A model generated the notes under the pieces. The model was not told the origin of the DNA. It saw nothing but the letters and a program-made list of their open reading frames with translations, and did no database searches. DNA of 64,000 nucleotides, taken from NCBI RefSeq assembly GCF_001641265.1, contig NW_020167533.1, forward strand, positions 496,001 through 560,000, given 5' to 3'. Shown piece after piece: positions 54,905 to 64,000 of the stretch (positions within the stretch are counted from its first letter, which is position 1; every line of letters begins with the position of its first letter). The stretch is from Pseudogymnoascus destructans. Lineage: Eukaryota; Ascomycota; Leotiomycetes; Thelebolales; Thelebolaceae. The position numbers and the translations under genes are program-made.

Positions 54905-55020
54905 GAGACCCTCACCAACCCTACCACCAAAACCCTCACCAACCCTACCACCAAAATCCCCACCAACCCTACCACCAAAATCCCCACCAACCCTACCACC
55001 AAAACCCTCTCCAACCCCTA
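54905..55020 (+). repeat. 24-bp C-rich minisatellite, about five units
   Basis: Unit CCAACCCTACCACCAAAACC plus CTCA or CCCA, five copies. It is C/A-rich on the strand where the neighbouring array is G/T-rich. Confidence 0.95.
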
Positions 55021-56128
55021 GACGAGGATGCTGGGTTAAGGGGCTTACTGCACGTCAATCACTACTCGACTACCTTCGCCACAATCGCCCAACACACGCC
55101 TCCCCTCGCCTCCTCACCATCCACACGCCACACACCCGCCACCTTCCCTCCGCTCCGGCGCATCTGCTCCGAATGGGTGTGCGCCGATGGGGATGCCGAT
55201 GACGATGACGATAATGCATGGGTCGACTCCCTTCCTCCTTCACCATTATCCCGTCTCGTAGATCTCTCACACCACTCCAGTACCTCCGTACTCCTGCTGT
55301 GCATCCGTGATACTCTCTACAGCCGGCGAGTCCCCCGGCGCATCGCAACCCCAAGTGGACCCACGGCTCAGTGCGCACTTCCCTCCCTCCAGGAACAGGT
55401 TTAGCGTCAGGTACGATGGGTCGCTTGTGGGGGGATTACGTGATGCTGGGACGGACACAACATTCAAAGTCAGACGGCGACTGTAAGTTAATGGTTGTCG
55501 GTTCAGGGGTGAAACGCCGGCAGATCTGAGCACCGGCGAATCATTGTTGCATGTGTTTCTCCGCATACATACTTTGTTTGCACTCCCAATTTTCGCTGCA
55601 TGAATCGATGCGGTCGACTGCGATATGAAGCAACCTATCACATACGTTCTGGCCCCTGGGGTCGCGCACAGCCCGCAACGACATCTTCCAAGACGCTTCC
55701 AAGACGCTTCCAAGACGCTGTTGACTCGCTCGCCAACCACGCCTACCCCGCTATCAGCCTTTCTTCCCCTACCCCTCCCTCCTTCGACGCCACCCACTAC
55801 ACCACGGCTTCGCGGATGGAGCCGCCGGAGCTTGTTTCATACTGTAAAGATGTCATCCTCGTCGTGGGCTCCTTCGCACGCCTCCCGGGGAGTTAGTCGT
55901 TCCATTCCTGACGGGTCGTTCGTTCTTTATTATTTTGCGGGTCGCTCCTTCCCCATTCTCTGGGCGTGCAAAAAATTAATCACCGTGGTGGCAGGAATGA
56001 TGCATTTACACTGTAGCGAAGCAGAATGTGGCAAGAATGAAAGGCCGTAACTTATCGTAAAAAGTCACCCATCTACCAAAAAAAAAGGATCGAGTGGAAA
56101 AGAAATGCCATAAAAATTGATGGATGTT
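55021..56128. other. Gene-poor stretch before the tRNA pair
   Basis: Contains CAAGACGCTTC in three tandem copies (about 55687-55720) and a GTCGTTCC/GGTCGTTCG block near 55895 that echoes the 50.1-kb minisatellite. No convincing gene. Confidence 0.45.
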
Positions 56129-56200
56129 TGCAACTGCCGTGAATCGAACACGAACCTCCACCTTGGAAGGGTGGAATCCTAACCATTGGACCACAGAAGC
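56129..56200 (-). tRNA. tRNA-Gly(TCC)-like, copy 1
   Basis: The minus strand folds as a tRNA of 72 nt. D arm TGGTCCAATGGTTAGGA carries the A box. Anticodon arm CCACC-CTTCCAA-GGTGG gives anticodon TCC (reads GGA, Gly). The T arm with B box GTTCGATTC follows. The acceptor stem is GCTTCTG against CAGTTGC, with T-T mismatches at positions 3 and 4. It is either a weak functional gene or a recent pseudogene. Confidence 0.7.
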
Positions 56201-56325
56201 TGGTTATTGATGGCAGGAACGAGGCAGAACTGTAACAAGAACGAATAAAAAAATAGAAAAATTCAGGAGAGAACTTTTCAGCCCTACACGAAGCAAAAGA
56301 AAAAGCCAAAAAATTAATGGATGTT

Positions 56326-56397
56326 TGCAACTGCCGTGAATCGAACACGAACCTCCACCTTGGAAGGGTGGAATCCTAACCATTGGACCACAGAAGC
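56326..56397 (-). tRNA. tRNA-Gly(TCC)-like, copy 2
   Basis: Same 72 nt as copy 1, including the two acceptor mismatches. About 110 bp around the tRNA is duplicated (both copies share ATGGATGTTTGCAACTGCCG and GGTTATTG-TGGCA), so this is a tandem duplication about 197 bp apart rather than independent genes. Confidence 0.7.
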
Positions 56398-56660
56398 CGG
56401 TTATTGTTGGCAAGGAACACGTAGATTGAATTTTACAGCGTTGTATAACTGATTTTTTGGTAATGGTCAAGCTCGCGTAGCATCACATGATAGGGTCAGG
56501 TAGCGTGAAGAACGGTATATAATAATTGTGGGTGGAAGCAAAGTGCGACCACTCAATTGCGACAACTCACAACCTACATATGTTCACCGCTACTCCTTAC
56601 TAAAACCTCGAACATTCCTGTACATAGTATTTTATATAGTAAATCAATGCAATTCATTCA

Positions 56661-57821
56661 ATGGAAGGGACTCCTCTATCAGAAGCCTGTAAATGGCTGT
56701 CAGAAAACCCTTCTGAGTCTATTGACGTAGCTAGTCGGATCTTCAAGATCCATAGGTCGACTATACGGTCAAGCCTCAACCGGTCAGCCCGCCAGAAGAA
56801 GCCCCGCAGGGGTAAGAATAAGGTGCTATCTACTGCCCAAACGGAGGCCCTAAAGACCTGGATTACAGAGCAATATCACCTAGGGCTTGGGGCTAATAGG
56901 CATATGGTATATGCTGCAATATGCCACCTACGGGCCCCATTACCTCCACCCTCACAGAGCTGGCTCACTAAATATATTAAGAGTGAGCTTCTAGACTTCC
57001 ATTTTATCACTACGAAGCCTATTGCACAGCAGCGTACGCAAGCTCAGAAGGAGCCTGCTATTATAAAGTGGTTTGAAGAGTACATGGCATTTATACTACA
57101 GCATGGTATAAAACCAGAGTCACTTTGGAATATGGATGAAACTGGATTTAGGATTGGAATTCCAGGAGGAGAGAGAGTTATAGTCCCCCGAGCTATAACA
57201 CAGCTCTATACTGCAAGCCTTGAGAATCGTATATCTATTACGATTATAGAGGCAATATCTGCAGCTGGACATAAGATTGCACCTGTACTTGTTGTACCGG
57301 GTAAAATCCATATGGCAGCGTGGTACCCTGAAAACCTCGATCGCGACAAGCTGATATTACTCTCAGAAACTAGCTATTCTAATAGCCAGCTTGCTCTACG
57401 GTGGTTACAGCACTTCATACAGCTTACTGCTCCACACGACCTAGAAAATCCTAAGGTTCTACTGCTTGATTCTCATGTGAGCCATACAAGCCCTGAGTTT
57501 ATCATTACAGCAGCAAAGAATCACATTATCTTATACACGTTTCCCAGCCACCTTACACACATTTTACAGCCATTAGACGTGGGAATATTCCAGCCTTACA
57601 AGCATTGGCATAGGCAGGCTGTGCTCCGTGCTATACGGGAAGTGGACATTTCCTACAACCTACCCCTATTTATGAGGGATCTCCCACGAATGCGGGAGCT
57701 TACCTTTAAGGAGTCTACCATACAATCAGCGTTCCAGAAAGCTGGTATGTGGCCTATAAGCTGTGATATAGCTATTGAGAACTACGTACTTACCCAGAGC
57801 CTATGCCTACAGGGCCTATAG
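56661..57821 (+). pseudogene. pogo/Fot1-like DDE transposase, 3' part broken
   Basis: 386 residues open from ATG. Psq-type helix-turn-helix near the N-terminus (SEACKWLSENPSESIDVASR, IFKIHRSTIRSSLNRSARQK), then the CENP-B-type second HTH (WLTKYIKSELLDFHFI). The DDE_1 core has Asp in NMDETGF (about 159), LLLDSHVSH (about 270) and ILQPLDVGIF (about 306), giving DD35D spacing. All three catalytic acids are present. The normal C-terminal tail lies beyond the stop in another frame (about 57800 on), then has TGA where CGA is expected (about 57966). It is split by LTR copy C, and resumes after 59036 with another TGA for CGA. The catalytic core is therefore intact but the tail is lost; activity is doubtful. 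Confidence 0.85.
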
Positions 57822-58099
57822 AGCCTATAGAGCCTACAACACCTACCCTGCCACAGCCTATTATGCCTATTCTGTCTACTTACCAGGGTGTACAACAGGG
57901 CCTACAGCGGTGGAAGGAGCGGGTTCCAGAGGCCTTTAGTAGCCCCTCACGCCAGAGCTACAGTAACTGACTTACTGGGGCAGCCCGGGTTCTGGCCACC
58001 GGCCAGCTCCAGGAGCTCGACCTACAGGCTGTTCGGCAGCAGGTCAAGAACTCCAAGAAGAAGCGGGGGGGCCGGGCCCAACTCCAGCGTGGAGGTGAG

Positions 58100-59035
58100 T
58101 GTAATGGTGGGTGCACCAGATATGAGAATCTAGCCACCCAAGGAAGGGATGAATTTACTAAGACAACACACTGTCTTAGGAAACAGAGCCAAAGGGTTGT
58201 AGCTTAGACTATTCCACAACGCAGCAATCAGGTGTATGATGTGGTGAAGTGGTTTAGACAAGTTGCAACAAATGTTGAGTCTGAGAACTCAGGGGTAAGT
58301 CAGAGGTTAGCACCTCACTGACTTTTCAAAAACAGAGAATAACAAGATCAATGCTTGGAAGCTTGGAAAAGACGTAGAAGTATGTGCTAGTCGATTTACT
58401 GTATTGCCTGCTTGCCCTTTCTTAAGGAAAGGGCAATCCTATTTATGCCAAAGGAGTGTAGTTCTCTTATTTTCCATGACTTTCCATGACTAACCAGGCT
58501 TGGTAAATGTATTAGAAATCAAGTGCGACCCACAACTAGCTTGCTAATCATGTAGTGAACGTAAGAGAATCCCATAGAACCATCTCTTGGGTTCCTAGCC
58601 TATAGGAAGTGAAAAGGAGGTCCAAGGTCAGAGTACCTATAGACAAATTATGTCATAACTTAACCAATCTTGTGGGTAACTAAGGAGCGATGACGTGTAA
58701 TGAATCATAGAGGGTTGTAGAAGCTTCTAGAGCTATCGTTCATGTTCCTAGGCCTCTAGTTGGTAGATATATGCCATGTGGTAGTATTGGCCCACCCCCT
58801 TAAGGAGGAGATTTTCTTAATAACTTGTTCAATGAGTGTCCAAATGATATGCCGTGATGTATGTAGCATAAACAGATGTAGTAGAAGAGTTTTCAGCAAT
58901 CGTTGAGTAGTATTGCTTCTGTTGTTGGTGTGATAAGCCCAGATATGTATGGTGACTTGTAGGTTTGAGGAGGAGATTTCTAAGTTTGCTCTTGAGTTTG
59001 ATAGCAAACTGAGTGCAACGAATGTCAGTATGACA
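58100..59035 (+). mobile_element. LTR copy C, solo LTR with 5-bp target duplication
   Basis: 936 bp from TGTAATGG to TATGACA, flanked by GTGAG at 58095-58099 and again at 59036-59040: a perfect 5-bp duplication. With no interior, this is a solo LTR left by LTR-LTR recombination. It defines the exact ends of the family (copies A, B, D). It sits in the C-terminal coding part of the pogo-like element, so it is younger than that element. Confidence 0.95.
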
Positions 59036-59477
59036 GTGAGCTCCGGGCTTCAGGCCCAGACAGCTGAGCTTGAGGCCCAGAAGCTCACTGCTAAAGAAGC
59101 CCGGAGGCAGAGCCAGGCTACAAACTGAGCCCGGAAGCAGCTCAAACGAGCAGGAATTGAAGCCCAAAAACAGGAGCGCCTCCGGAAGAAGAGCGTGGCT
59201 CAGCTTACTCAATCGGGCCTCCCAATTCCTCCGGAGCTAGAAGACCCAATTACTGACCCAGAAGCTGATTCTAGGTCAGAATATGAGAGTGCGAGTGAGG
59301 GTGGGCATGGGAGTGCATGGGAGTGGGAATGAAAAAGTGATAATTTCATAGAATTGAATTTTTAAGTACTTTTACATACAAATTACTATGTGGGGGTACT
59401 TATGGTCACAATTTTGAGTGGTCGCACATTGCTTCCTCTTGCTTCAAGTGGTCGCACTTTGCTTCCACCCACTATTA

Positions 59478-60076
59478 GTGCCCTAATTTCTCGCCAAATT
59501 AAAACCTATAGGACATGGCAACAACAACAGTAGTAATTCATTACTAATGCATTATTCACGATGGATGAGATAATTTCACTACCTCAACTTAATCTATGGT
59601 CTGATACTGTTACCATTCATAGTAATCTTCAATTTGAGGATGACAGATATCGGGAAGAACGTCTTGTCACAGAAGAAGGAGAGGAGGGGGTAAGAACCGC
59701 CTTATATATACCTAATGCATTACTAATGCATTAAGCTCGAAACAACTACAGTTATTTCAGCGATGTTAGCGATAAAGCAACCCGTGTAATAAAGTGAACT
59801 ATACAACAGATTTACCAGAATACCCAGAAACATCCAAAAATGGCGTCGCCTATATCATCAATACTGTAATTGTAAGGATGCCTCCGTACCTAGATACTCG
59901 AAGAACCTGTCTCAGAACTGTTACGGTCACTACAAGCATACAATCCGACTCGGTGGGGTTTCGAACCAGTAGAGGAGCATATAGCGAGTTACACTATAGT
60001 GGGGGACGGTAAGTGTATAGGGTTCAGGGCTGATGTAGACCTGTTGTGGTGGAAGGTTCAGGGCTAGGGTTGGGAT
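59478..60076. other. Intergenic; short ORF at 59561
   Basis: A frame MDEIISLPQLNLWSDTVTI starts at 59561, with an acidic continuation and a donor-like GTAAGA at 59690. It cannot be extended convincingly and may be the start of a lost gene. CCGACTCGG elements related to the nearby foldback occur near 59947. Confidence 0.35.
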
Positions 60077-60476
60077 AACCGAGTCGGGCCCGTTTCGGGA
60101 GTTAAGGAAACAGACTCAACGGGGTTCCCCCTTCATCTTTTTTGTATCCTTCGTAGTAGACCTATAGGATAGCATCCGTTTAGCCTCCGACTCGCACTCT
60201 CATATGCTATTACTGTGAGCTGGGTGCCCTGTGTCCTTACAGTAATGCTGACTTCTAAACGATAGAAGACACAGAGGTTTCTTGCGTAAGGTTGACTTGA
60301 CAGAGGAGGCATGTAAGGACACAGGGCACCCAGCTCACAGTAATAGCATATGAGAGTGCGAGTCGGAGGCTAAACGGATGCTATCCTATAGGTCTACTAT
60401 GAAGGATACAAAAAAGATGATGGGGAACCCCCGTCAGTCGATTTTCTCAAGTATCCGAAACCCATCCGACTCGGTT
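60077..60476. repeat. Foldback element with 120-bp near-perfect arms
   Basis: 60121-60240 and 60313-60432 are inverted copies with only one or two differences (e.g. TTCGTAGTAGA against TCATAGTAGA, and an extra C/T at CCCCCTTCAT). The loop is 72 nt. Arms continue imperfectly outward to AACCGAGTCGG (60077) and CCGACTCGGTT (60476). It could be a MITE or a transcribed hairpin. No target duplication is clear. Confidence 0.9.
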
Positions 60477-61217
60477 CCGACTCAGTTAGGCCACCCAAAT
60501 GATCATACGTGACCCCGCGGCTACCCGGAGTCTACTCCCTAGAATGAGAGACGAGAAGGCATCCTTACACTACCCCCCTCCTGAGAGAGTGCTTTGTCCG
60601 CAAGGCACGCGGCTAGTATCATGTCCGCAACGCACGCGGCTAATATCCTGTCCACAACGTCTCCGAATCATCTCCGTATCATCTCCGTGAATGGAGCGTT
60701 TCTTGTTATCATAATGTTGGCTGGTAATTGCGTCCGGAACAACTTCGTTTGTCGTGCGCGTCGGGAAGGTGCTTTGTTTGCCACCGTAGTCATCCCGAGG
60801 TGGTATCGCGTTAGGGTCCGTGTGGCATGCGAAACTGGAGTTCGCTTTTGTTGGATCTCACGTTTGTTCTTGGGGTCCGAAACAGTACCGGAAGGTGTCC
60901 GCTACCCGTTTGAGTAGAATTTTCGTAAAATGTGAAAGAAGAAGTGGCCGCGCTAACCCGATTCGGCGTTCATTGTTGTAAGCCAACATTTGAGTATTCC
61001 GCTTCGCCCACTTCCTCTTGTTTTTACCTTACAACAACAACGCCAGCAACCCTCCCGCCCGAGACCGGTAAGTGGCCCCTCCCCGTCCGTTTGTTTATGA
61101 TACTGATAGATTGTATAGTATCCTCCAATCTAAAGAACGAGTAGGTGATGGGAGCGCGTTGGCGCGGTGTTGATAACTTGTGCTGGGCTGACGGAATCAC
61201 AGATTCCAAATTTGAAG
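60477..61217. other. Intergenic, no gene recognised
   Basis: CCGCAA-GCACGCGGCTA is tandemly repeated near 60598-60640, and ATCTCCGTATC/ATCTCCGTGA near 60668. Otherwise unstructured. Confidence 0.4.
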
Positions 61218-61897
61218 ATGCCGGTTCCCACCCCCTCCGGGGCTCTTACTGTCGCCTTCCGTGTGCTCTGTTTGCGCTGCCTTCAGGCCAAAGCCCGTGG
61301 GATCCAGTCCCACGACTGCGTCTGGTCCTCGACCAGTTCAAAGTGTGGGTACTGCACGTCGCAGCACTCGCCTTGCGTCCCAGTAGGTTTTCTTGTGGGG
61401 TTCGGAGTTTGGTTTGGTTGGCCGTTGCTGACTTTGGTGAAAGCTGCCCTGGTTCCTTGGGGAAGAGTTTGCGGCCCTCCTGGCCGCCGAAGAGGCCACC
61501 CCCCTCATCCCCGCCGACGTCGTCACCGCCGCCACCGAGGCCAATTGGGTGGCCCTCCTGGCCGCCCAGAGCGTGCCAAAGTTCCGCTCCGAGGCGGAGC
61601 GTGACCTCTACAAGGAGGCACGCGCCACTCGGGCTGCCCTCGAGTTGGGGCTGGCCGTGAGTAGACCCCCTTCCCCTCGTGACTCGGTGTGGTTCCGATG
61701 CTGACTCTGGGCAGCAAATTCAGTCATCGCTGCGCCGTCTCCGGATGGAACAGGAGAGCGTTCCTGCTCTCTTGGGGGAGTTGGTGGCTGCTGTGGGCAA
61801 ACTGCCCACCGCTGCCGCTCCCGCGGTCGCTCCGACTCGGGGTGATGGAAGGAGGGAGGGGGAGGATGGGGAAGTTGGGGCGGCCTATGGGGCCTAG
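61218..61897 (+). CDS. Cys-rich orphan protein of a fungal repeat-associated type, function unknown
   Basis: Three exons (61218-61382, 61444-61656, 61715-61897), all phase 0, give 186 residues. The N-terminus has a Cys pattern LCLRCLQAKARG, HDCVW, SKCGYCTSQHSPCVP: six cysteines that could form a zinc-binding module (CxxC, C, CxxC, C). The middle is Ala/Leu/Glu-helical (EEFAALLAAEEATPLIPADV, KFRSEAERDLYKEARATRAA). The end is Gly/Glu-rich. I have seen similar short Cys-rich proteins scattered in repeat-rich parts of fungal genomes, without known function. It converges on the gypsy remnant and lies between transposons, so it may belong to a mobile element. Clean splice sites and open phase-0 exons argue that it is a real gene. 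Confidence 0.6.
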
Positions 61898-62070
61898 GTG
61901 GGGGAAGACCTTGTGTCAGAGGGGACTCGGGCCTGGCCCTTCGCGTGGGGTCACTTCGACCCTTCGTCTCTCATGGTGGTAGCTGCTTGTTGCGACGCCG
62001 GTGAGACGTTTGGGAAGGGTGGCTCCCGCAAGGGTTACGGTGGTGAGTGCACCCTGGCTCGGAGGGTATT

Positions 62071-63375
62071 TTAGTTTAGAGTCACAGACAGCAACGACTC
62101 TGTTTCTTCCGCTTTGTCTTTCCCTCCGTGATCATAGTTTTGTTCCTTTCCCGTCTCCCCTGCCGTAACCCCTCCGAGTAGTTCTTGAGGTGGACCTGGT
62201 AAATCTGGGTATTCCGTATGAAACTCTCTGAGTTTCTGGGGAGAGTTCATGAAGTTTGACGCTGGGTACCACTCCGGGTCCGGATCGTATCCGACCCAAC
62301 TAACCCTGTATTGTAGTTGCTTCCGGTGGAGCCTTACGGCGAGGATCTTTCCCACTTCCCATTCCTCTACGCCGTCTATCACTTCGCTGCTAGGCTCAGG
62401 CGGATCCTGACCAGGTAGGGGATTGTTCGGATCCTTCATGAGTACGTCTGGTGAGAACACATCGTGTATTTGCGAACCGGTAGGTAGTTCCAATCGAAAT
62501 GCGTGCCCAATCCGTTCCAACACCGTATATGGTCCGACCCATTGTTGGCCCAGCTTGCGGCTAGGACGAGAGTTTTTCAAATTTTTGGTCGATAGGTACA
62601 CTCTATCTCCTACGTCCCAGTCGATGGCCCTTCGGCATCGATTCGCGTGCTTAGACATTTCCTCTTGTGCCTTTGTCATGTTTTCCTTTGCATGGACCCA
62701 TGCGGTATGCATTCGGTCTGCCACCGCCTTGGCTTCCTCTCAGTTTAGGGTCTCCCTGGGGGGTTGGTGCTTTTCGGAGTGTTCCAATTCCAACTCGTAC
62801 GCGGATCGGTTCCGTACTTGAGTCGGTAGGGGGTCATGCCAATGGATGCGTGGGGGAGTGTCATTTGCACGCGGTCCATTATGGGGATGAGTTCGCTCCA
62901 GTTATCCTGATAATGGGATACGAAGGGCCTCAGTCTCTGATCGATGTATTGGTTCATGATTTCCGTCTGCCCATCGGTCTGCTTATGATAGGCAGTTGAC
63001 AGCTTAACCTTAACGCCGATAATTCGACAGAACTCTTGCCAAAAGGATGATACGAATTGGGGTCTGTGGTCGCTTACAATCGACTCCGGAGTGTGTCCGA
63101 ATCGGTATATCCATTCGATGAACAATTGCGCCATCTGGCGTGCAGTTGTGGTTTTGTAGCAAGGTATTGTCACCGAACTCTTTCCGAGTTGGTCCATAAA
63201 CACTAAGATGCTATCGTATCCATGCTTGTCCCTTGGGAACTCCTTGAAGTCCATGGTGAGGTGTTGCATAGGGTATTCGGGTACGGGTAGTGGGTGTAGA
63301 AATCCTTGTTGCGCAAACAGTCCGCTTCCATCCCGACCCAATGATACTTTGGGGCGAGCAATTGGTAGGTTTTCC
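62071..63375 (-). mobile_element. Ty3/gypsy (chromovirus) pol remnant: integrase plus chromodomain
   Basis: Read on the minus strand. The integrase core has LTMDFKEFPRDKHGYDSILV, then PESIVSDHRPQFVSSFWQEF and KLSTAYHKQTDGQTEIMNQY, the D, D and E of the rve domain. Then comes the C-terminal integrase part (DWDVGDRVYLSTKNLKNSR, KLGQQWVGPYTVLERIG) and a chromodomain (WEVGKILAVRLHRKQLQYRV, WVGYDPDPEWYPASNFMNSP). A one-base frameshift (an extra C in CCCCCC, about 62757) and a nearby TGA (about 62740) break the frame. The integrase zinc region and everything upstream (RT, RNase H, protease, Gag) are cut off by LTR copy D at 63376. No LTR of its own is evident at its 3' end. Defective. Confidence 0.88.
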
Positions 63376-64000
63376 TGTCATACTGACATTCATTGTACTC
63401 AGTTTGCTATCAAACTCAAGAGCAAACTTAGAAATCTCCTCCTCAAACCTATAAGTCACCATACATATCTTGGCTTATCACACCAACAACAGAAGCAATA
63501 CTACTCAACGATTGCTGCAAACTCTTCTACTACATCTGTTTATGCTACATACATCACGGCATATTATTTGGACACTCATTGAACAAGTTATTAAGAAAAT
63601 CTCCTCCTTAAGGGGGTGGGCCAATACTACCACATGGCATATCTCTACCAACTAGAGGCCTAGGAACATGAACGATAGCTCTAGAAGCTTCTACAACCCT
63701 CTATGATTCATTACACGTCATCGCTCCTTAGTTACCCACAAGATTGGTTAAGTTATGACATAATTTATCTATAGGTACTCTGACCTTGGACCTCCTTTTC
63801 ACTTCCTATAGGCTAGAAACCCAAGAGATGGTTCTATGGGATTCTCTTACGTTCACTACATGATTAGCAAGCTAGTTGTGGGTCGCACTTGATTTCTAAT
63901 ACATTTACCAAGCCTGGTTAGTCATGAAAAGTCATGGAAAATGAGAGAACTACACTCCTTTGGCATAAATAGGATTGCCCTTTCCTTAAGAAAGGGCAAG
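63376..64000 (-). mobile_element. LTR copy D, reverse orientation, runs off the window
   Basis: It starts at TGTCATACTGACATTC, the inverted right end of the family, and follows copies B and C closely to the window edge (625 of about 936 bp seen). It is inserted in the gypsy integrase. The base run just outside is TTTCC, so the matching TTTCC/GGAAA duplication should lie beyond the far end. Confidence 0.9.

Larger units (their letters stand above)
56525..59475 (+). mobile_element. pogo/Fot1-like Tc1-mariner transposon, interrupted by a solo LTR
   Basis: Terminal inverted repeats ATTGTGGGTGGAAGCAAAGT... (left) and ...CTTTGCTTCCACCCACTAT (right) match over about 29 bp with one mismatch. They are flanked by TA on both sides (56523-56524 and 59476-59477), the Tc1/mariner target. 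A second, subterminal copy of the GTGGTCGCAC-TTGCTTCC motif lies at about 59418. Without the LTR and its target duplication the element would be about 2.0 kb. Confidence 0.88.

Noticed and set aside
1..64000. Secondary-metabolite or antiviral-type gene cluster
   Set aside because: No polyketide synthase, NRPS, terpene synthase or NLR-like gene is present; neighbours are unrelated housekeeping genes and transposons.

Overview
This window is nuclear DNA from a filamentous ascomycete (Pezizomycotina). Genes carry short GT-AG introns of about 45-75 bp (one is 270 bp, one looks GC-AG) and lie on both strands without operons. The set is typical of such fungi: POT1, importin alpha, cyanase, CDC48, COX4, SUS1, an HMT1-type ABC half-transporter, an alternative NADH dehydrogenase and an HTF1-like homeobox factor. 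The class cannot be fixed from sequence alone. Spliced models were built by hand; lengths given assume those junctions, and every multi-exon model reported as a CDS closes in frame.

Layout. 1-930: decayed DUF2156-type aminoacyltransferase with an internal inverted/direct duplication. 1.5-8.2 kb: housekeeping genes (pot1 -, importin alpha +, cyanase +). 8.2-11.1 kb: no confident gene. 11.1-13.2 kb: FAH-family hydrolase (-) divergent from an MFS transporter cut off by retrotransposon debris (13.2-15.8 kb: two 0.91-0.94 kb LTRs plus pieces of an oppositely oriented element). 15.8-20.1 kb: gene-poor, with one small repeat-containing protein. 20.1-26.0 kb: cdc48, cox4, sus1. 26-29.8 kb: gene-poor, with two minisatellite blocks of complementary sequence. 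29.8-40.9 kb: ABC transporter, NADH dehydrogenase, GNAT acetyltransferase and a Ser/Thr-rich single-pass membrane protein. 41.4-43.6 kb: an apparently intact Mutator-like (MULE) DNA transposon with TIRs and a 9-bp target duplication. 43.9-50 kb: a conserved coiled-coil protein, a PGAP4-like glycosyltransferase, a LanC-like gene with a broken 5' end and an alpha/beta-hydrolase fragment. 51.8-53.7 kb: homeobox gene, its upstream region full of G-rich minisatellites. 56.1-64 kb: a transposon graveyard: a duplicated tRNA-Gly-like sequence, a pogo/Fot1-like element split by a solo LTR, a 120-bp-arm foldback, a Cys-rich orphan gene, and a Ty3/gypsy chromodomain pol remnant split by another copy of the same LTR.

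Most striking: the MULE open reading frame is written almost entirely as consecutive hairpins. Perfect inverted repeats with 8-13 bp arms and short loops tile the coding sequence from end to end, including a 26-bp perfect palindrome. No other gene here shows this. I know of no standard feature class for it, and it is my main candidate for something undescribed.
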